The notes: a model not told the origin generated them from the sequence alone. 13,549 nucleotides of DNA from Acidobacteriaceae bacterium (GCA_003165455.1 PLUJ01000330.1:2215-15763), one strand, 5' to 3'. Positions 1-7,737 are shown, counted from the first letter of the stretch. Made by a program: numbers and translations.

Positions 1-1
1 C

Positions 2-1453
2 GCGGCTCTTGATCGGACACCGGAAATGCGCTGCGTGCTCGGCTTATTTGAGGGAGTGGTGACCGGTGCAGCCGACGGCTATGCCCGTATGATGGAGAAG
101 CCGGCATGCACGCTTCTGCATCTTGGCCCCGGTTTCGCGAACGGCCTGGCAAATCTCCATAACGCAAGCCGAGCACATGTGCCGATGGTCAATCTGATCG
201 GTCAACATCCAAATTATCACTTGCGTCACAACACGCCCCTTACCTCTGACATTGAGGCGATTGCTCGTCCGTACTCCAAATGGTTGCGGACCGCCAGCTC
301 CGCGCAGCAGGTGGGAAGGGATTCGATCGAGGCGATCGTTGCTTCGCGCAATGCATCTGGACAGATTGCCACCCTCATCGTCCCAGCGGATGTTGCCTGG
401 AGCGAAGGCGGGGTTGTAGCGGAGTGGTCTTCTTCACCGAAGTCTGCGCTTCCATCAACTTCCGTGATCGAACGTTCTGCGGACATGCTTCGCTCCGGCT
501 TACGAACGGCAATTTTGCTCAGTGGCCGAGCGCTTTACGGCCAAGGACTTGCCGCTGCTGGCCGAATCGCAGCGTCCACAGGCGCGAAGCTCTTCGCTCC
601 TTACCCTCTCGTCCGTTTAGAGCGTGGCGCAGGCTCGGTTCCGGTTGAACGCATGCAATATGTGCTGGAGCAGGCGATTGAGCAGCTGAAGGAATTTCGG
701 CAGCTTATTCTCGTTGCAGCAGAGAGCCCGGTCGCGTACTTTGCGTATCCAGGCAAAGATAGCGTGATGACTTCGCCGGAATGCGAGATCCACGCTCTCG
801 CTACTTCCGAAGAAGATTCTGTGGGCGCTCTGGATGCGATCGAGGCCGCGCTCTCGATTCGTCGAGCCCGGCCGACCGGGGAAAGACGCAATCGACCGTC
901 GCTACCGAATGGCCAGATCACATTGCCGGGACTCGCAGCCACCGTGGGCGCACTCCTCCCTGAAAATGCAATTGTGGTGGATGAATCCATGACCTCAGGA
1001 CGAGGCATGATGGCGGCGACGAAAGGATCTCCGCCGCACGACTGGCTGGGAAATACGGGCGGCTCGATAGGAATTGCTTTGCCGCTGGCTGTGGGTGCCG
1101 CAGTGGCCTGCCCGGAGAGAAGCGTGTTGTGCCTTACTGCCGATGGAAGTGCAATGTACACACTTCAGGCATTGTGGACCATGGCCCGGGAAGGTCTCAA
1201 GGTCACAACCGTTGTTTTTGCGAATCGAGACTACGCGGTCTTAAAGCGGGAGTTTTCCTACCTGGGTGTGGGTGATGCGGGACGGCGCGCGTTGGACATG
1301 TTCGAGATCGGGCGCCCGGATCTCGACTGGGTGAATCTGTCAAAGGGCATGGGTGTGCCCGGAACGCGCGTAACCACTTTGGAAGGATTTGCGAAGGCGC
1401 TGCAGGAGGGATTCGAGAGTGGAGGCCCCAGCCTGATCGAAGTGCTTCTGTAG
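2..1453 (+). CDS. Thiamine-diphosphate-dependent enzyme, acetolactate synthase large subunit-like (5' partial)
   Basis: The reading frame is open from the first complete codon at base 2, and the residues before the first ATG at 26 (AALDRTPE) fit the family, so the true start lies outside the window. About 30 residues are probably missing; 483 are visible. The N-terminal pyrimidine domain has the catalytic-glutamate region LFEGVVTGAADGYARM near the start. The C-terminal pyrophosphate domain carries a TPP/Mg motif: TADGS (about nt 1137-1151), followed some 30 residues later by ANRDY. The family (acetolactate synthase, benzoylformate and phosphonopyruvate decarboxylases) decarboxylates 2-oxoacids and may ligate the resulting carbanion to an acceptor. 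No small regulatory IlvN-type subunit is adjacent, so a branched-chain amino acid role is not supported and the substrate is unknown. It is the only plus-strand gene and ends 19 bp from the stop of the convergent ligase gene. Family assignment is firm; substrate is open. Confidence 0.9.
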   Translation, partial: AALDRTPEMRCVLGLFEGVVTGAADGYARMMEKPACTLLHLGPGFANGLANLHNASRAHVPMVNLIGQHPNYHLRHNTPLTSDIEAIARPYSKWLRTASSAQQVGRDSIEAIVASRNASGQIATLIVPADVAWSEGGVVAEWSSSPKSALPSTSVIERSADMLRSGLRTAILLSGRALYGQGLAAAGRIAASTGAKLFAPYPLVRLERGAGSVPVERMQYVLEQAIEQLKEFRQLILVAAESPVAYFAYPGKDSVMTSPECEIHALATSEEDSVGALDAIEAALSIRRARPTGERRNRPSLPNGQITLPGLAATVGALLPENAIVVDESMTSGRGMMAATKGSPPHDWLGNTGGSIGIALPLAVGAAVACPERSVLCLTADGSAMYTLQALWTMAREGLKVTTVVFANRDYAVLKREFSYLGVGDAGRRALDMFEIGRPDLDWVNLSKGMGVPGTRVTTLEGFAKALQEGFESGGPSLIEVLL

Positions 1454-1472
1454 AAGGTCGGGACTGACTTGG

Positions 1473-3032
1473 TTAGCGGGGCTGGAGGCTATATTCGAGT
1501 CTTCTTGCGAGTTCCGTCTTGGCTATTTTTCCCGTTGGAGTGAGCGGCATGGCCGGGACAATAATAATTTCTGAAGGCCGTTTATACATGGCGAGATGCC
1601 GCGAGGCGTATTCGGCCAGCTCGGCGGTTGTGAGCAATGAGCCCGGTAGAAGCTGCGCGAAAGCGATTACTTCTTCGTCGCCGTCTACTGATTTGCCAAC
1701 CACCGCAGCCTGCACTACCTGGGGATGAGAACCCAGCACGGACTCGACTTCCGCAGGGTACACGTTGAAGCCGCGGTGAACGATTAAATCCCTAGTGCGG
1801 CCAAGAATAAATAGGTTGCCATCTTCGACCCGCGCCAGGTCGCGAGTGTTGTACCAGCCTCCAGGGTCGACGGCAGCCGCTGTCTCTTCAGGAGCGCGAT
1901 AGTAGCCCTTCATTACATTCGGACCGCGAACCCAAAGTTCGCCGGGCTCCCCTTCCGCCACAGGTTGGCGCTCGGAGCCGACCAGTTTGATTGCTACTCC
2001 GGGGAATGGTGGGCCGATCGATGTGTCGGTTCGGGGGGCATCAATGCGCGTTTGCGCGATTGTGGGCGAGCACTCTGTTATGCCGTAGCCGTGGTGAAGA
2101 TGCAATCCAAATAGTTTTTCTGTGGCTGACTTGGTGGCGCCATCAAGCGGGGCCCCGGACGCGGAGATAATTCTTAACGTAGGAAAATTTAGAGACTTCA
2201 AGCCCCGGAGTTTGGCGTACTCCAGAAATTGTTGGAACGTGGCGGGCGCACCTAACATGATCGTCAGCCGTTCTTTTTTCAATGTAGCGCTAGCGGTCAT
2301 GGGATCGAAACGAGGAGACAAATACACCGTGGCGCCTCTGAGCAGGGAACCTAGAAGAACCACGGAAAGTCCTACCGCATGTGTCATGGGCAGAATGCCG
2401 TAGAGACGGTCGTCTGGAGTGAGAGAGCGGATATTTGCAGCTCCGGCCGCCATAAAGAGCACGTTGCGATGACTCAGCATGACGCCTTTGGGCGTCCCAG
2501 TTGTGCCGGACGTGTAAATTAAGGCGGCGACGCGCTCCCCAACGCAGGCCTCGAGAGGTTCGGGTTCGCAGGAAGTGTTCAGCGGGCCCAGTCCAACCGA
2601 TCCCAAGCCCTCCACCTCCTCGATAATTGCTTCATGCCGCTTCGCATGCTGGCTCGCATGCGGCGAAACGCCAGTCGCGTAAAGGATGCGACGTGCGCCG
2701 CAGTGATCGCGAATCTGGTCAAGCTCGCGCGCCGAGAGCCGTGCATTAGCGAGCACGGGCCACGCATCAAGGGCGGCAGTTGCGAATAGGATTGCGACAA
2801 ACTCGCGGCAATTCTCGCCCACAATCATGAGGCGATCGCCGGGGCGCACGCCCAATTTGCCAAGCCATGCTTGGGTTGCAGAGATTGCCTCGGCCAGTTC
2901 GCGGTAGGTCCAAGTGCCGGACGCTTCGATCAGAGCGGGGTGATCAGGCGACCGCTCTGCCCATGGCTTGACGATGTCGCTAATGCGGTCAGGCAACGAG
3001 GAAAGTGAATCGGAGGCGAGGGGTTTCGGCAT
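1473..3032 (-). CDS. AMP-forming acyl-CoA / acyl-ACP ligase (ANL superfamily)
   Basis: This 519-residue protein activates a carboxylic acid as the acyl-adenylate and transfers it to a thiol (CoA or a carrier protein). Core motifs lie in order: the P-loop YTSGTTGTPKG (173-183), YGITE (316-320), the NTRD hinge region (395-398), GRTRDLIVHRGFNVYP (411-426), and the C-terminal catalytic lysine in PLTPTGK (Lys502). Length is normal for medium/long-chain acyl ligases. I chose the ATG at 3030-3032, 17 bp after the upstream methyltransferase stop. A TTG at 3104 would add 24 residues and overlap that gene by 55 bp; these residues do not resemble the family N-terminus. No strong Shine-Dalgarno is visible. 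It is the last gene of the minus-strand series. A stand-alone acyl carrier protein lies five genes upstream, so loading of that carrier is possible but not shown. The acyl substrate cannot be told from sequence. Confidence 0.93.
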   Translation of the reverse strand: MPKPLASDSLSSLPDRISDIVKPWAERSPDHPALIEASGTWTYRELAEAISATQAWLGKLGVRPGDRLMIVGENCREFVAILFATAALDAWPVLANARLSARELDQIRDHCGARRILYATGVSPHASQHAKRHEAIIEEVEGLGSVGLGPLNTSCEPEPLEACVGERVAALIYTSGTTGTPKGVMLSHRNVLFMAAGAANIRSLTPDDRLYGILPMTHAVGLSVVLLGSLLRGATVYLSPRFDPMTASATLKKERLTIMLGAPATFQQFLEYAKLRGLKSLNFPTLRIISASGAPLDGATKSATEKLFGLHLHHGYGITECSPTIAQTRIDAPRTDTSIGPPFPGVAIKLVGSERQPVAEGEPGELWVRGPNVMKGYYRAPEETAAAVDPGGWYNTRDLARVEDGNLFILGRTRDLIVHRGFNVYPAEVESVLGSHPQVVQAAVVGKSVDGDEEVIAFAQLLPGSLLTTAELAEYASRHLAMYKRPSEIIIVPAMPLTPTGKIAKTELARRLEYSLQPR

Positions 3033-3049
3033 TCTATTGCGGAGCGAAG

Positions 3050-3904
3050 CTACACTTTGCCTAACAGGCAAACACCCGTCCAGGGAAAGTTTGCGGGAAT
3101 GCAATTTGGATCAAGCACGACGGGACGTAATTCTTTCGGGGAACGGCCAAACTTTGCGGCGGTTTGCAGCAAGCCCTGAACATCTGCCGCGCACCAGCCA
3201 TACGGCAGAAAGAAATTCGGTCCTTCATGTGGACCGAACTTAAACGCGGCCCCGGCCTCGCTAAGTTTCGTACCTGATGTACGCTGCATCAGTTTTAGTT
3301 GCCCCGGCGAAGCGAGATCGATGACCCAGCTTTCAAAATGCTCGACGGCTGCCAGATCTTTGGCGAATTCGGAAACATCCTCGGAAGTGAAGTAAATTAG
3401 CAGGCCTTCGGTGACCACCACAATCTTCTTTGCTCGCTGATTCAGCTCTGCGAAGAGCCTGCGCCGGGCTGGAACATTCGACAGGTCCAAAGCGATTCGC
3501 TCGAAGCGACATCTTGGTTTCTCATTTGCGAGGATCTGTTCTTTGTAGGAAACGATAGACGGAAGATCCACTTCAACCCATTGGAGTTCCGATGGCAGAT
3601 CCATGCGGTAAGGCCTGGCATCCAATCCAGCCGCGAGATTCACCACTAGGTCCGCGCCTTTTGCGATCTCTTCGGTAACATATTTGTCGAAGAGATAGGT
3701 GCGCGCAACCCATGCCCACTCATGTTTGTTTCCCTCCGGCAGCGTGTTGGCAATCTCGAAGCCACGCTCGCCAGCCAAGCGTTCGGCATAAGGATCGCGA
3801 AAAAGGGCGTCGGGCCTTTCGCTTTCGCGGGCGCGAAAGTAAGCCACCCAGAGGGCAGTGTCGGCGATGTTGCGGACGGAAGAATTCGCTTCGGTCGTTT
3901 TCAT
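3050..3904 (-). CDS. SAM-dependent O-methyltransferase, leucine carboxyl methyltransferase-like (TIGR00027/LCM family)
   Basis: The 284-residue protein begins with the family signature: a TALWVAYFRARESERPD stretch (16-32) followed by LFRDPYAERLAG (34-45). The SAM-binding loop is VVNLAAGLDARPYRMDLP (87-104); then come the acidic WVEVDLP (109-115) and the TEGLLIYF segment (165-172). Relatives are O-methyltransferases acting on carboxyl or hydroxyl groups, often in secondary-metabolite or polyketide loci; the LCM relatives methylate protein C-termini. I chose the ATG at 3902-3904, which matches the usual N-terminus. The frame stays open upstream to 4063, but that 53-residue extension overlaps the MetA-like gene in another frame and has no family match. 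The gene lies 20 bp after the MetA-like stop and 17 bp before the ligase start, so it is probably co-transcribed. The substrate is unknown; a product of the neighbouring ligase, carrier protein or sulfhydrylase is a reasonable guess. Confidence 0.88.
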   Translation of the reverse strand: MKTTEANSSVRNIADTALWVAYFRARESERPDALFRDPYAERLAGERGFEIANTLPEGNKHEWAWVARTYLFDKYVTEEIAKGADLVVNLAAGLDARPYRMDLPSELQWVEVDLPSIVSYKEQILANEKPRCRFERIALDLSNVPARRRLFAELNQRAKKIVVVTEGLLIYFTSEDVSEFAKDLAAVEHFESWVIDLASPGQLKLMQRTSGTKLSEAGAAFKFGPHEGPNFFLPYGWCAADVQGLLQTAAKFGRSPKELRPVVLDPNCIPANFPWTGVCLLGKV

Positions 3905-3924
3905 TTTCTCGTCAACTGGGAGTG

Positions 3925-4995
3925 CTAAGCCAAGTCGTGGCTGGTGAGCGCGACACATTTGAGATCGTTTACACCTACTTGGATCAATCGAGAATCGTCG
4001 TTTTTTCTGGACGCAAGATGCTGTAGCCAATTGCGATATACGCAAATCGCGGAGGCTCGCCATGTGTTCTGTAACGCCCCCAGCAACAAAGCATCAGGAA
4101 AAAATGTCAAGTTCTCTTCGCGCGGATGGGCAAGCACGACGTCCCGGAACTCTGAGAGCAGTTTGGTCGATGCTGTATCAAAGTATCCCTGAGGGATGCT
4201 CGGGTAAGTTGTTCTTTCCTGCCGCAGAAACCTCTTTATATCCCGACGGTATTCCTTCAATAGAGTAAACGCCGTATATTCCGGGTGCCCCTGGAAGTGC
4301 ACGAACAGGCTTTTGCGTTTCTGCTTCACAAAAAGATCAACACCAGCCATGGCAGATTTTGTCAGCACCGAATACCCAGCGGAAGCGAGAGCGTCTTCCC
4401 GCACTTCATTCCAGCGAGAATGGGGGAATCGGATCGGACGCAATGCATGGCGTGTCAGTTCGTGGTCGCGAACGTTATCCGACTCGAATACCCCGAACTG
4501 CTTGTCGGGCAGTCGCTCCCGCTGAACTCCGTCACTATGCAGCACGCCGGCATGAGCCGCCAAACAAGAGAGAATGGTGGAGGCGGTGTTTCGTTCCGCC
4601 CAATCGAGAACGTCGGTCATGGCATGCCAATAGGGCTCCTGACGCAGGTCAGAGTGAACTGGTTCGGTTCCCGTCATGATAAGCGCGTCGAATCGGCTGT
4701 TCCAAAGGCCATCTATCCCTGAGTAGAAGCGGCTGAGATGCTGTTGTCCCCGATCTCCTCTGGGCACATTCGGCAACGAAAAAAGCTTGATTCGCACGGG
4801 GGTGTCGCCGGCCGCCGCGTCGATCAATTCCATGAATTGCACTTCGGTATCTTCAAGCGCGGAATCAGGCATGTTATTAATGAAGGCGAGGCGGATGCCT
4901 TTCGTCCCGTTGTCATCGCCATTCGAACTGGCGGCGGCGTTCTTTTGTTCCGCCCAGCGCGGTGGAATTCTCCCTCCGTCAATTAGCAGCGCCAT
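3925..4995 (-). CDS. Homoserine O-acyltransferase family protein (MetA/HTS-like, divergent)
   Basis: This 356-residue protein belongs to the MetA (homoserine O-succinyl/acetyltransferase) fold, a glutamine-amidotransferase-like family. The catalytic triad is visible: Cys144 in ILSCLAAHAG, and His237 and Glu239 in QGHPEY. Other conserved pieces are FINNMPDSALEDTE (38-51), FGVFE (167-171), FPHSRW (190-195), and a C-terminal TWR...NWL (311-324). The family acylates the homoserine hydroxyl to give the substrate of O-acylhomoserine sulfhydrylase, which is encoded directly upstream. Oddities: it is about 45 residues longer than E. coli MetA, with an N-terminal extension and extra sequence around 265-310. 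The lysines after NLMP in canonical MetA are replaced by Asp-Ser. The acyl-CoA specificity region reads TGTEPVHSD instead of TGAP. Acyl donor is therefore uncertain. The start overlaps the end of the MetY gene by 17 bp and has a textbook Shine-Dalgarno at 5001-5007, indicating translational coupling. Confidence 0.85.
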   Translation of the reverse strand: MALLIDGGRIPPRWAEQKNAAASSNGDDNGTKGIRLAFINNMPDSALEDTEVQFMELIDAAAGDTPVRIKLFSLPNVPRGDRGQQHLSRFYSGIDGLWNSRFDALIMTGTEPVHSDLRQEPYWHAMTDVLDWAERNTASTILSCLAAHAGVLHSDGVQRERLPDKQFGVFESDNVRDHELTRHALRPIRFPHSRWNEVREDALASAGYSVLTKSAMAGVDLFVKQKRKSLFVHFQGHPEYTAFTLLKEYRRDIKRFLRQERTTYPSIPQGYFDTASTKLLSEFRDVVLAHPREENLTFFPDALLLGALQNTWRASAICVYRNWLQHLASRKNDDSRLIQVGVNDLKCVALTSHDLA

Positions 4996-6289
4996 GACGC
5001 ACCTCCTGCATTGTTATCGTTGCCTTGTCCAACGCCTGGGAGAGGTCCGCCAAAATGTCATCGATGTGCTCGATGCCAACGCTCAACCGAATCATTTCCG
5101 GAGTAACGCCTACCTTCACCTGTTCTTCGGGAGTGAGTTGCCGATGAGTGGTCGATGCGGGATGGCATGAGAGCGATTTGGCATCGCCCATGTTCACCAT
5201 TCGCTTAAATAGTTTGAATCCGTCAAAACATTTTCTTCCAGCTTCGAATCCACCTTTCACCCCAAAGGTGAGAAGCGAGCAACGTTGTGAGCCCAGATAG
5301 CGCTGCGCCATGGGATAGAGCGGGCTATCGGGAAAGCCAGCATAATTTACCCAAGCGACGGATGGATGGTCGCGAAGGAACTCCGCCACTTTGCGAGCGT
5401 TTTCGACGTGCCGCTCCACGCGAAGCGCCATGGTCTCGACTCCTTGCAGCAGTAGAAACCCGTTGAATGGAGAAAGCGTTGCGCCGGTATTGCGCTGGCA
5501 AACGGTGCGGCAACGCGCTACATACGCCGCATCGCCAAAGTGATCCACGTAGATCACTCCGTGATAGGCGATCTCCGGCACATTGAACATATAAAACTTT
5601 TTAGGATATTGCCGCCAGGGGAACTTTCCGCTGTCAACGATCATTCCGCCCAGAGAGGTGCCATGTCCACCCATGAATTTTGTCATCGAGTGGACGACAA
5701 CGTCTGCTCCGTGTTCGAACGGCCGCAGCAAGATTGGGGTTGCGACGGTGTTATCGACAATTAAAGGCACGCCGCGTTCGTGTGCAACCTTTGCAAGGCC
5801 TTCGATGTCGGCAACATTGCCGGCAGGATTGCCCACGCTTTCGCAATAGACGGCGCGTGTGTTGTCGTCGATCAGCTTCGCAATGTCATCCGGATGATCG
5901 GTCTTAGCGAACCGTCCTTCGATTCCGCGTTTTGGAAAAATGTGCGCGAGAAGGGTGTAGGTCGCACCGTAAAGCTGCGGCGTGGAAACGACGTTTGTGC
6001 CAGCCTCGGCGATGTTAATGAGAGAGTATTCAATCGCCGCCATTCCCGAGCTGACGCTAAGAGCTTCCACCCCGCCTTCCAGGGCGGCTACACGTTTTTC
6101 GAGAACTGTGTTGGTGGGGTTGCCGATTCGAGTGTAGATGTTGCCCTTGACATCCAAATTGAACAACGCTGCGCCATGCTCCGCGCTTTCAAATTCAAAG
6201 GCGACAGTTTGATAGATAGGGACGGCGACCGCCTGCGTGGTAGGGTCGCCGTCGTATCCAAAGTGAATGGCAATCGTTTCTCGTTTCAT
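4979..6289 (-). CDS. metY: O-acetylhomoserine sulfhydrylase (PLP-dependent, MetY type)
   Basis: The 436-residue protein is a full-length Cys/Met-metabolism PLP enzyme. The N-terminus MKRETIAIHFGYDGDP, YTRIGNPTN (52-60), SSGMAA (80-85), VDNTVATP (178-185) and the PLP-lysine motif HSMTKFMGGHG (Lys204) are all intact. The roughly 430-residue length, with an insertion after the PLP lysine, matches MetY rather than the shorter MetB/MetZ branch. The usual reaction replaces the O-acyl group of O-acetylhomoserine with sulfide to make homocysteine in the cytoplasm; some members use other nucleophiles. The coupled downstream gene encodes a MetA-like homoserine acyltransferase, which fits as the supplier of the O-acyl substrate. 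The start is 14 bp after the flavoprotein stop and has only a weak AGG upstream. Family call is very firm. Whether it makes housekeeping homocysteine or a specialised gamma-substituted amino acid cannot be decided here. Confidence 0.95.
   Translation of the reverse strand: MKRETIAIHFGYDGDPTTQAVAVPIYQTVAFEFESAEHGAALFNLDVKGNIYTRIGNPTNTVLEKRVAALEGGVEALSVSSGMAAIEYSLINIAEAGTNVVSTPQLYGATYTLLAHIFPKRGIEGRFAKTDHPDDIAKLIDDNTRAVYCESVGNPAGNVADIEGLAKVAHERGVPLIVDNTVATPILLRPFEHGADVVVHSMTKFMGGHGTSLGGMIVDSGKFPWRQYPKKFYMFNVPEIAYHGVIYVDHFGDAAYVARCRTVCQRNTGATLSPFNGFLLLQGVETMALRVERHVENARKVAEFLRDHPSVAWVNYAGFPDSPLYPMAQRYLGSQRCSLLTFGVKGGFEAGRKCFDGFKLFKRMVNMGDAKSLSCHPASTTHRQLTPEEQVKVGVTPEMIRLSVGIEHIDDILADLSQALDKATITMQEVRHGAAN
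5001..5007 (-). promoter_or_regulatory. Strong Shine-Dalgarno for the MetA-like gene
   Basis: The minus strand reads ATGCAGGAGGTGCGTCATG, a full AGGAGGT five nt before the start ATG of the MetA-like gene. It lies inside the last codons of metY. With the 17-bp gene overlap it supports coupled translation of the two enzymes and fixes the start at 4995. Confidence 0.85.
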
Positions 6290-6303
6290 ACGCCTATTTT
6301 CTG

Positions 6304-7629
6304 TTACCGTGAGCTTCCGTGAGTAGCAGCTCCCGCCTTTTCGCGCTGCACTTCTCTTTTCTTGGCTTCCTGATGCGGTTGTGAAACCTTTACCGCGTGA
6401 AGTGGATTCTCTGCGCCAGAAAGCGATACGTAATTTCGCGATCGGGAACTCGATAAGGCCCGCGTTAGAGAACGCGCTGCAAAGCCGGCTCCGAAGGCGA
6501 ACCGCATGACTGGGCCAAAACTGTTTGCGGATGCCAATCCGGCGAAATAAAGTCCGGCCACCGACGACTCAAACTTTGACGATAGCACTGGCGAGCCGCC
6601 GACGCATTCGATTCGCGAACATATCTCCGGACTAAGAAATTTCAAGCGGTTGAGATCCACTCTGTAACCGGTGGCGGCAATTACATGGTCCGCCGAAAGC
6701 TGTTGTTCGGCGCCATTCTGATCTCTTAGATGCAGCCGCACTCGATCGTCCCGAATTTCGGTGCCCTGGACTGTGCACCCCAGATGCAATGGAACCTTAC
6801 CGACAACTTTGTCTTTGGCGAAGTACGCGCCCGATGGCCCAAGAATCCTTCGGACAGCTTCGAGCCGGAGATTCTCCGGCAAAAAATGAAACGCGAAAGG
6901 CGCTTCCGCGAGAAAGCGTAAACGCCATCCGGGACCGATGCCGGATTGAGGCCGTTTGATTTTCTGCCACAATGTGCGCAGCTTTCCTACTTGCGGAGCA
7001 CCGTGGAACTTGAGTGCGCTCTGTCTGGAAACCAATTGCACTTCGACGCCTGTTTCACGAAGCAAGCCAGCCAAATCCGTGGCGGAAGATCCGCCTCCGA
7101 CGACCACCACGCTGCGCCCGCGAAAGGACTCCAGTTCATGGTGGTGAAAGCTGTGCGAAACAAGTTCCGATGGCAGATTTGCCAAGTTTTCAGGCATGTG
7201 TTCGAAGTGAGTGATTCCCACCGCCAAAACCACGCGCCGAGCGGTTAAGGTCTCGCCGTCCTCGAGCAGCAGTTTGAACCCGTTTGGTATGCTTTCAATC
7301 CCGGCAACTAATTTATCTTCGAGCTCCGGGACCATGCGGTCTCGAAACGCCAGGCCGTAAGCGCTGAACGTATCCAGTCGTACGGGTATTCCCGAATTTG
7401 CATACTCGATGCCTCGTGCGGCACAAAAATTTGCCAGAGTAAATGCGCTTTCAGGATCGTACAGGTTGGAAGCGAAGCCTTCTGATTTGAGACACATGCC
7501 CTTGGGCATGTGGTTCTGCCAGCTGTCCATCAGGCGTCCGAAGATGCGAAACGAAATACCTCGACGCCGAAAATGAGCGGCTATGGAAAGTCCGTAAGGT
7601 CCCGAGCCAACGATTGCGGTTTCAAGCAT
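6304..7629 (-). CDS. FAD/NAD(P)-dependent oxidoreductase, flavin monooxygenase-like
   Basis: The 441-residue protein has two Rossmann dinucleotide sites typical of class B flavin monooxygenases and amine N-hydroxylases. FAD binding is GSGPYG (8-13) right at the N-terminus; NAD(P)H binding is VVGGGSSATD (176-185). The ATGY motif is at 319-322 and the second FAD segment, GLYFAGLASANSFGP, at 359-373. Such enzymes oxidise small molecules on N, S or C, or hydroxylate amino groups; the substrate is not predictable. Residues from about 395 to the end form a serine-, lysine- and glutamate-rich tail with no clear family counterpart, probably disordered. An AGGA lies 11 nt before the ATG (tcct at 7641-7644). 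It follows the carrier-protein gene after 108 bp and precedes metY by 14 bp, so it probably acts with these genes. It could also be a general pyridine-nucleotide-disulfide-type reductase without monooxygenase activity, as no redox-active Cys pair is seen. Confidence 0.85.
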   Translation of the reverse strand: MLETAIVGSGPYGLSIAAHFRRRGISFRIFGRLMDSWQNHMPKGMCLKSEGFASNLYDPESAFTLANFCAARGIEYANSGIPVRLDTFSAYGLAFRDRMVPELEDKLVAGIESIPNGFKLLLEDGETLTARRVVLAVGITHFEHMPENLANLPSELVSHSFHHHELESFRGRSVVVVGGGSSATDLAGLLRETGVEVQLVSRQSALKFHGAPQVGKLRTLWQKIKRPQSGIGPGWRLRFLAEAPFAFHFLPENLRLEAVRRILGPSGAYFAKDKVVGKVPLHLGCTVQGTEIRDDRVRLHLRDQNGAEQQLSADHVIAATGYRVDLNRLKFLSPEICSRIECVGGSPVLSSKFESSVAGLYFAGLASANSFGPVMRFAFGAGFAARSLTRALSSSRSRNYVSLSGAENPLHAVKVSQPHQEAKKREVQREKAGAATHGSSR

Positions 7630-7737
7630 GGTCTTTGAATTCCTGTTCGATTGAATTAGGGAAATGGGTTTAACTTGCCGGGGATGGACGGGGAAAAAGA
7701 GCTACAGCGTATGTCTTAAATACGTCTTCTTAAAAAG
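7630..7737. other. Largest intergenic gap (carrier protein to flavoprotein)
   Basis: This 108-bp gap is the longest in the window. On the minus strand it contains a 5-bp inverted repeat CGTAT...ATACG with a 7-nt loop, a T-rich CTCTTTTT, and the AGGA of the flavoprotein gene. The stem is too short, and too far from the T-run, to call a terminator. I see no convincing promoter. If the minus-strand series is split into two transcripts, this is the best place for the split. Confidence 0.4.

Noticed and set aside
601..1161. 186-residue minus-strand reading frame opposite the TPP enzyme
   Set aside because: It is antisense to the TPP-enzyme coding region, rich in Ser/Ala/Arg, and has no recognisable motif.
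1441..1475. Bidirectional terminator between the two convergent stops
   Set aside because: Only a CTTCT-gt-AGAAG stem with a 2-nt loop and no T-run is visible in or beside the 19-bp gap; not enough to call.
3033..3104. TTG start adding 24 residues to the AMP ligase
   Set aside because: It would overlap the upstream gene by 55 bp, and its residues do not resemble ligase N-termini.
3905..4063. In-frame extension of the O-methyltransferase upstream of its ATG
   Set aside because: It overlaps the MetA-like gene in another frame, and the family N-terminal signature begins just after the ATG at 3904.
5780..6322. 180-residue plus-strand reading frame opposite metY
   Set aside because: It lies antisense to the strongly conserved PLP enzyme, has no domain or membrane pattern, and is a by-product of GC-rich codon use.
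7700..7737. Terminator after the acyl carrier protein gene
   Set aside because: The CGTAT/ATACG stem is only 5 bp and the T-run is not directly next to it.
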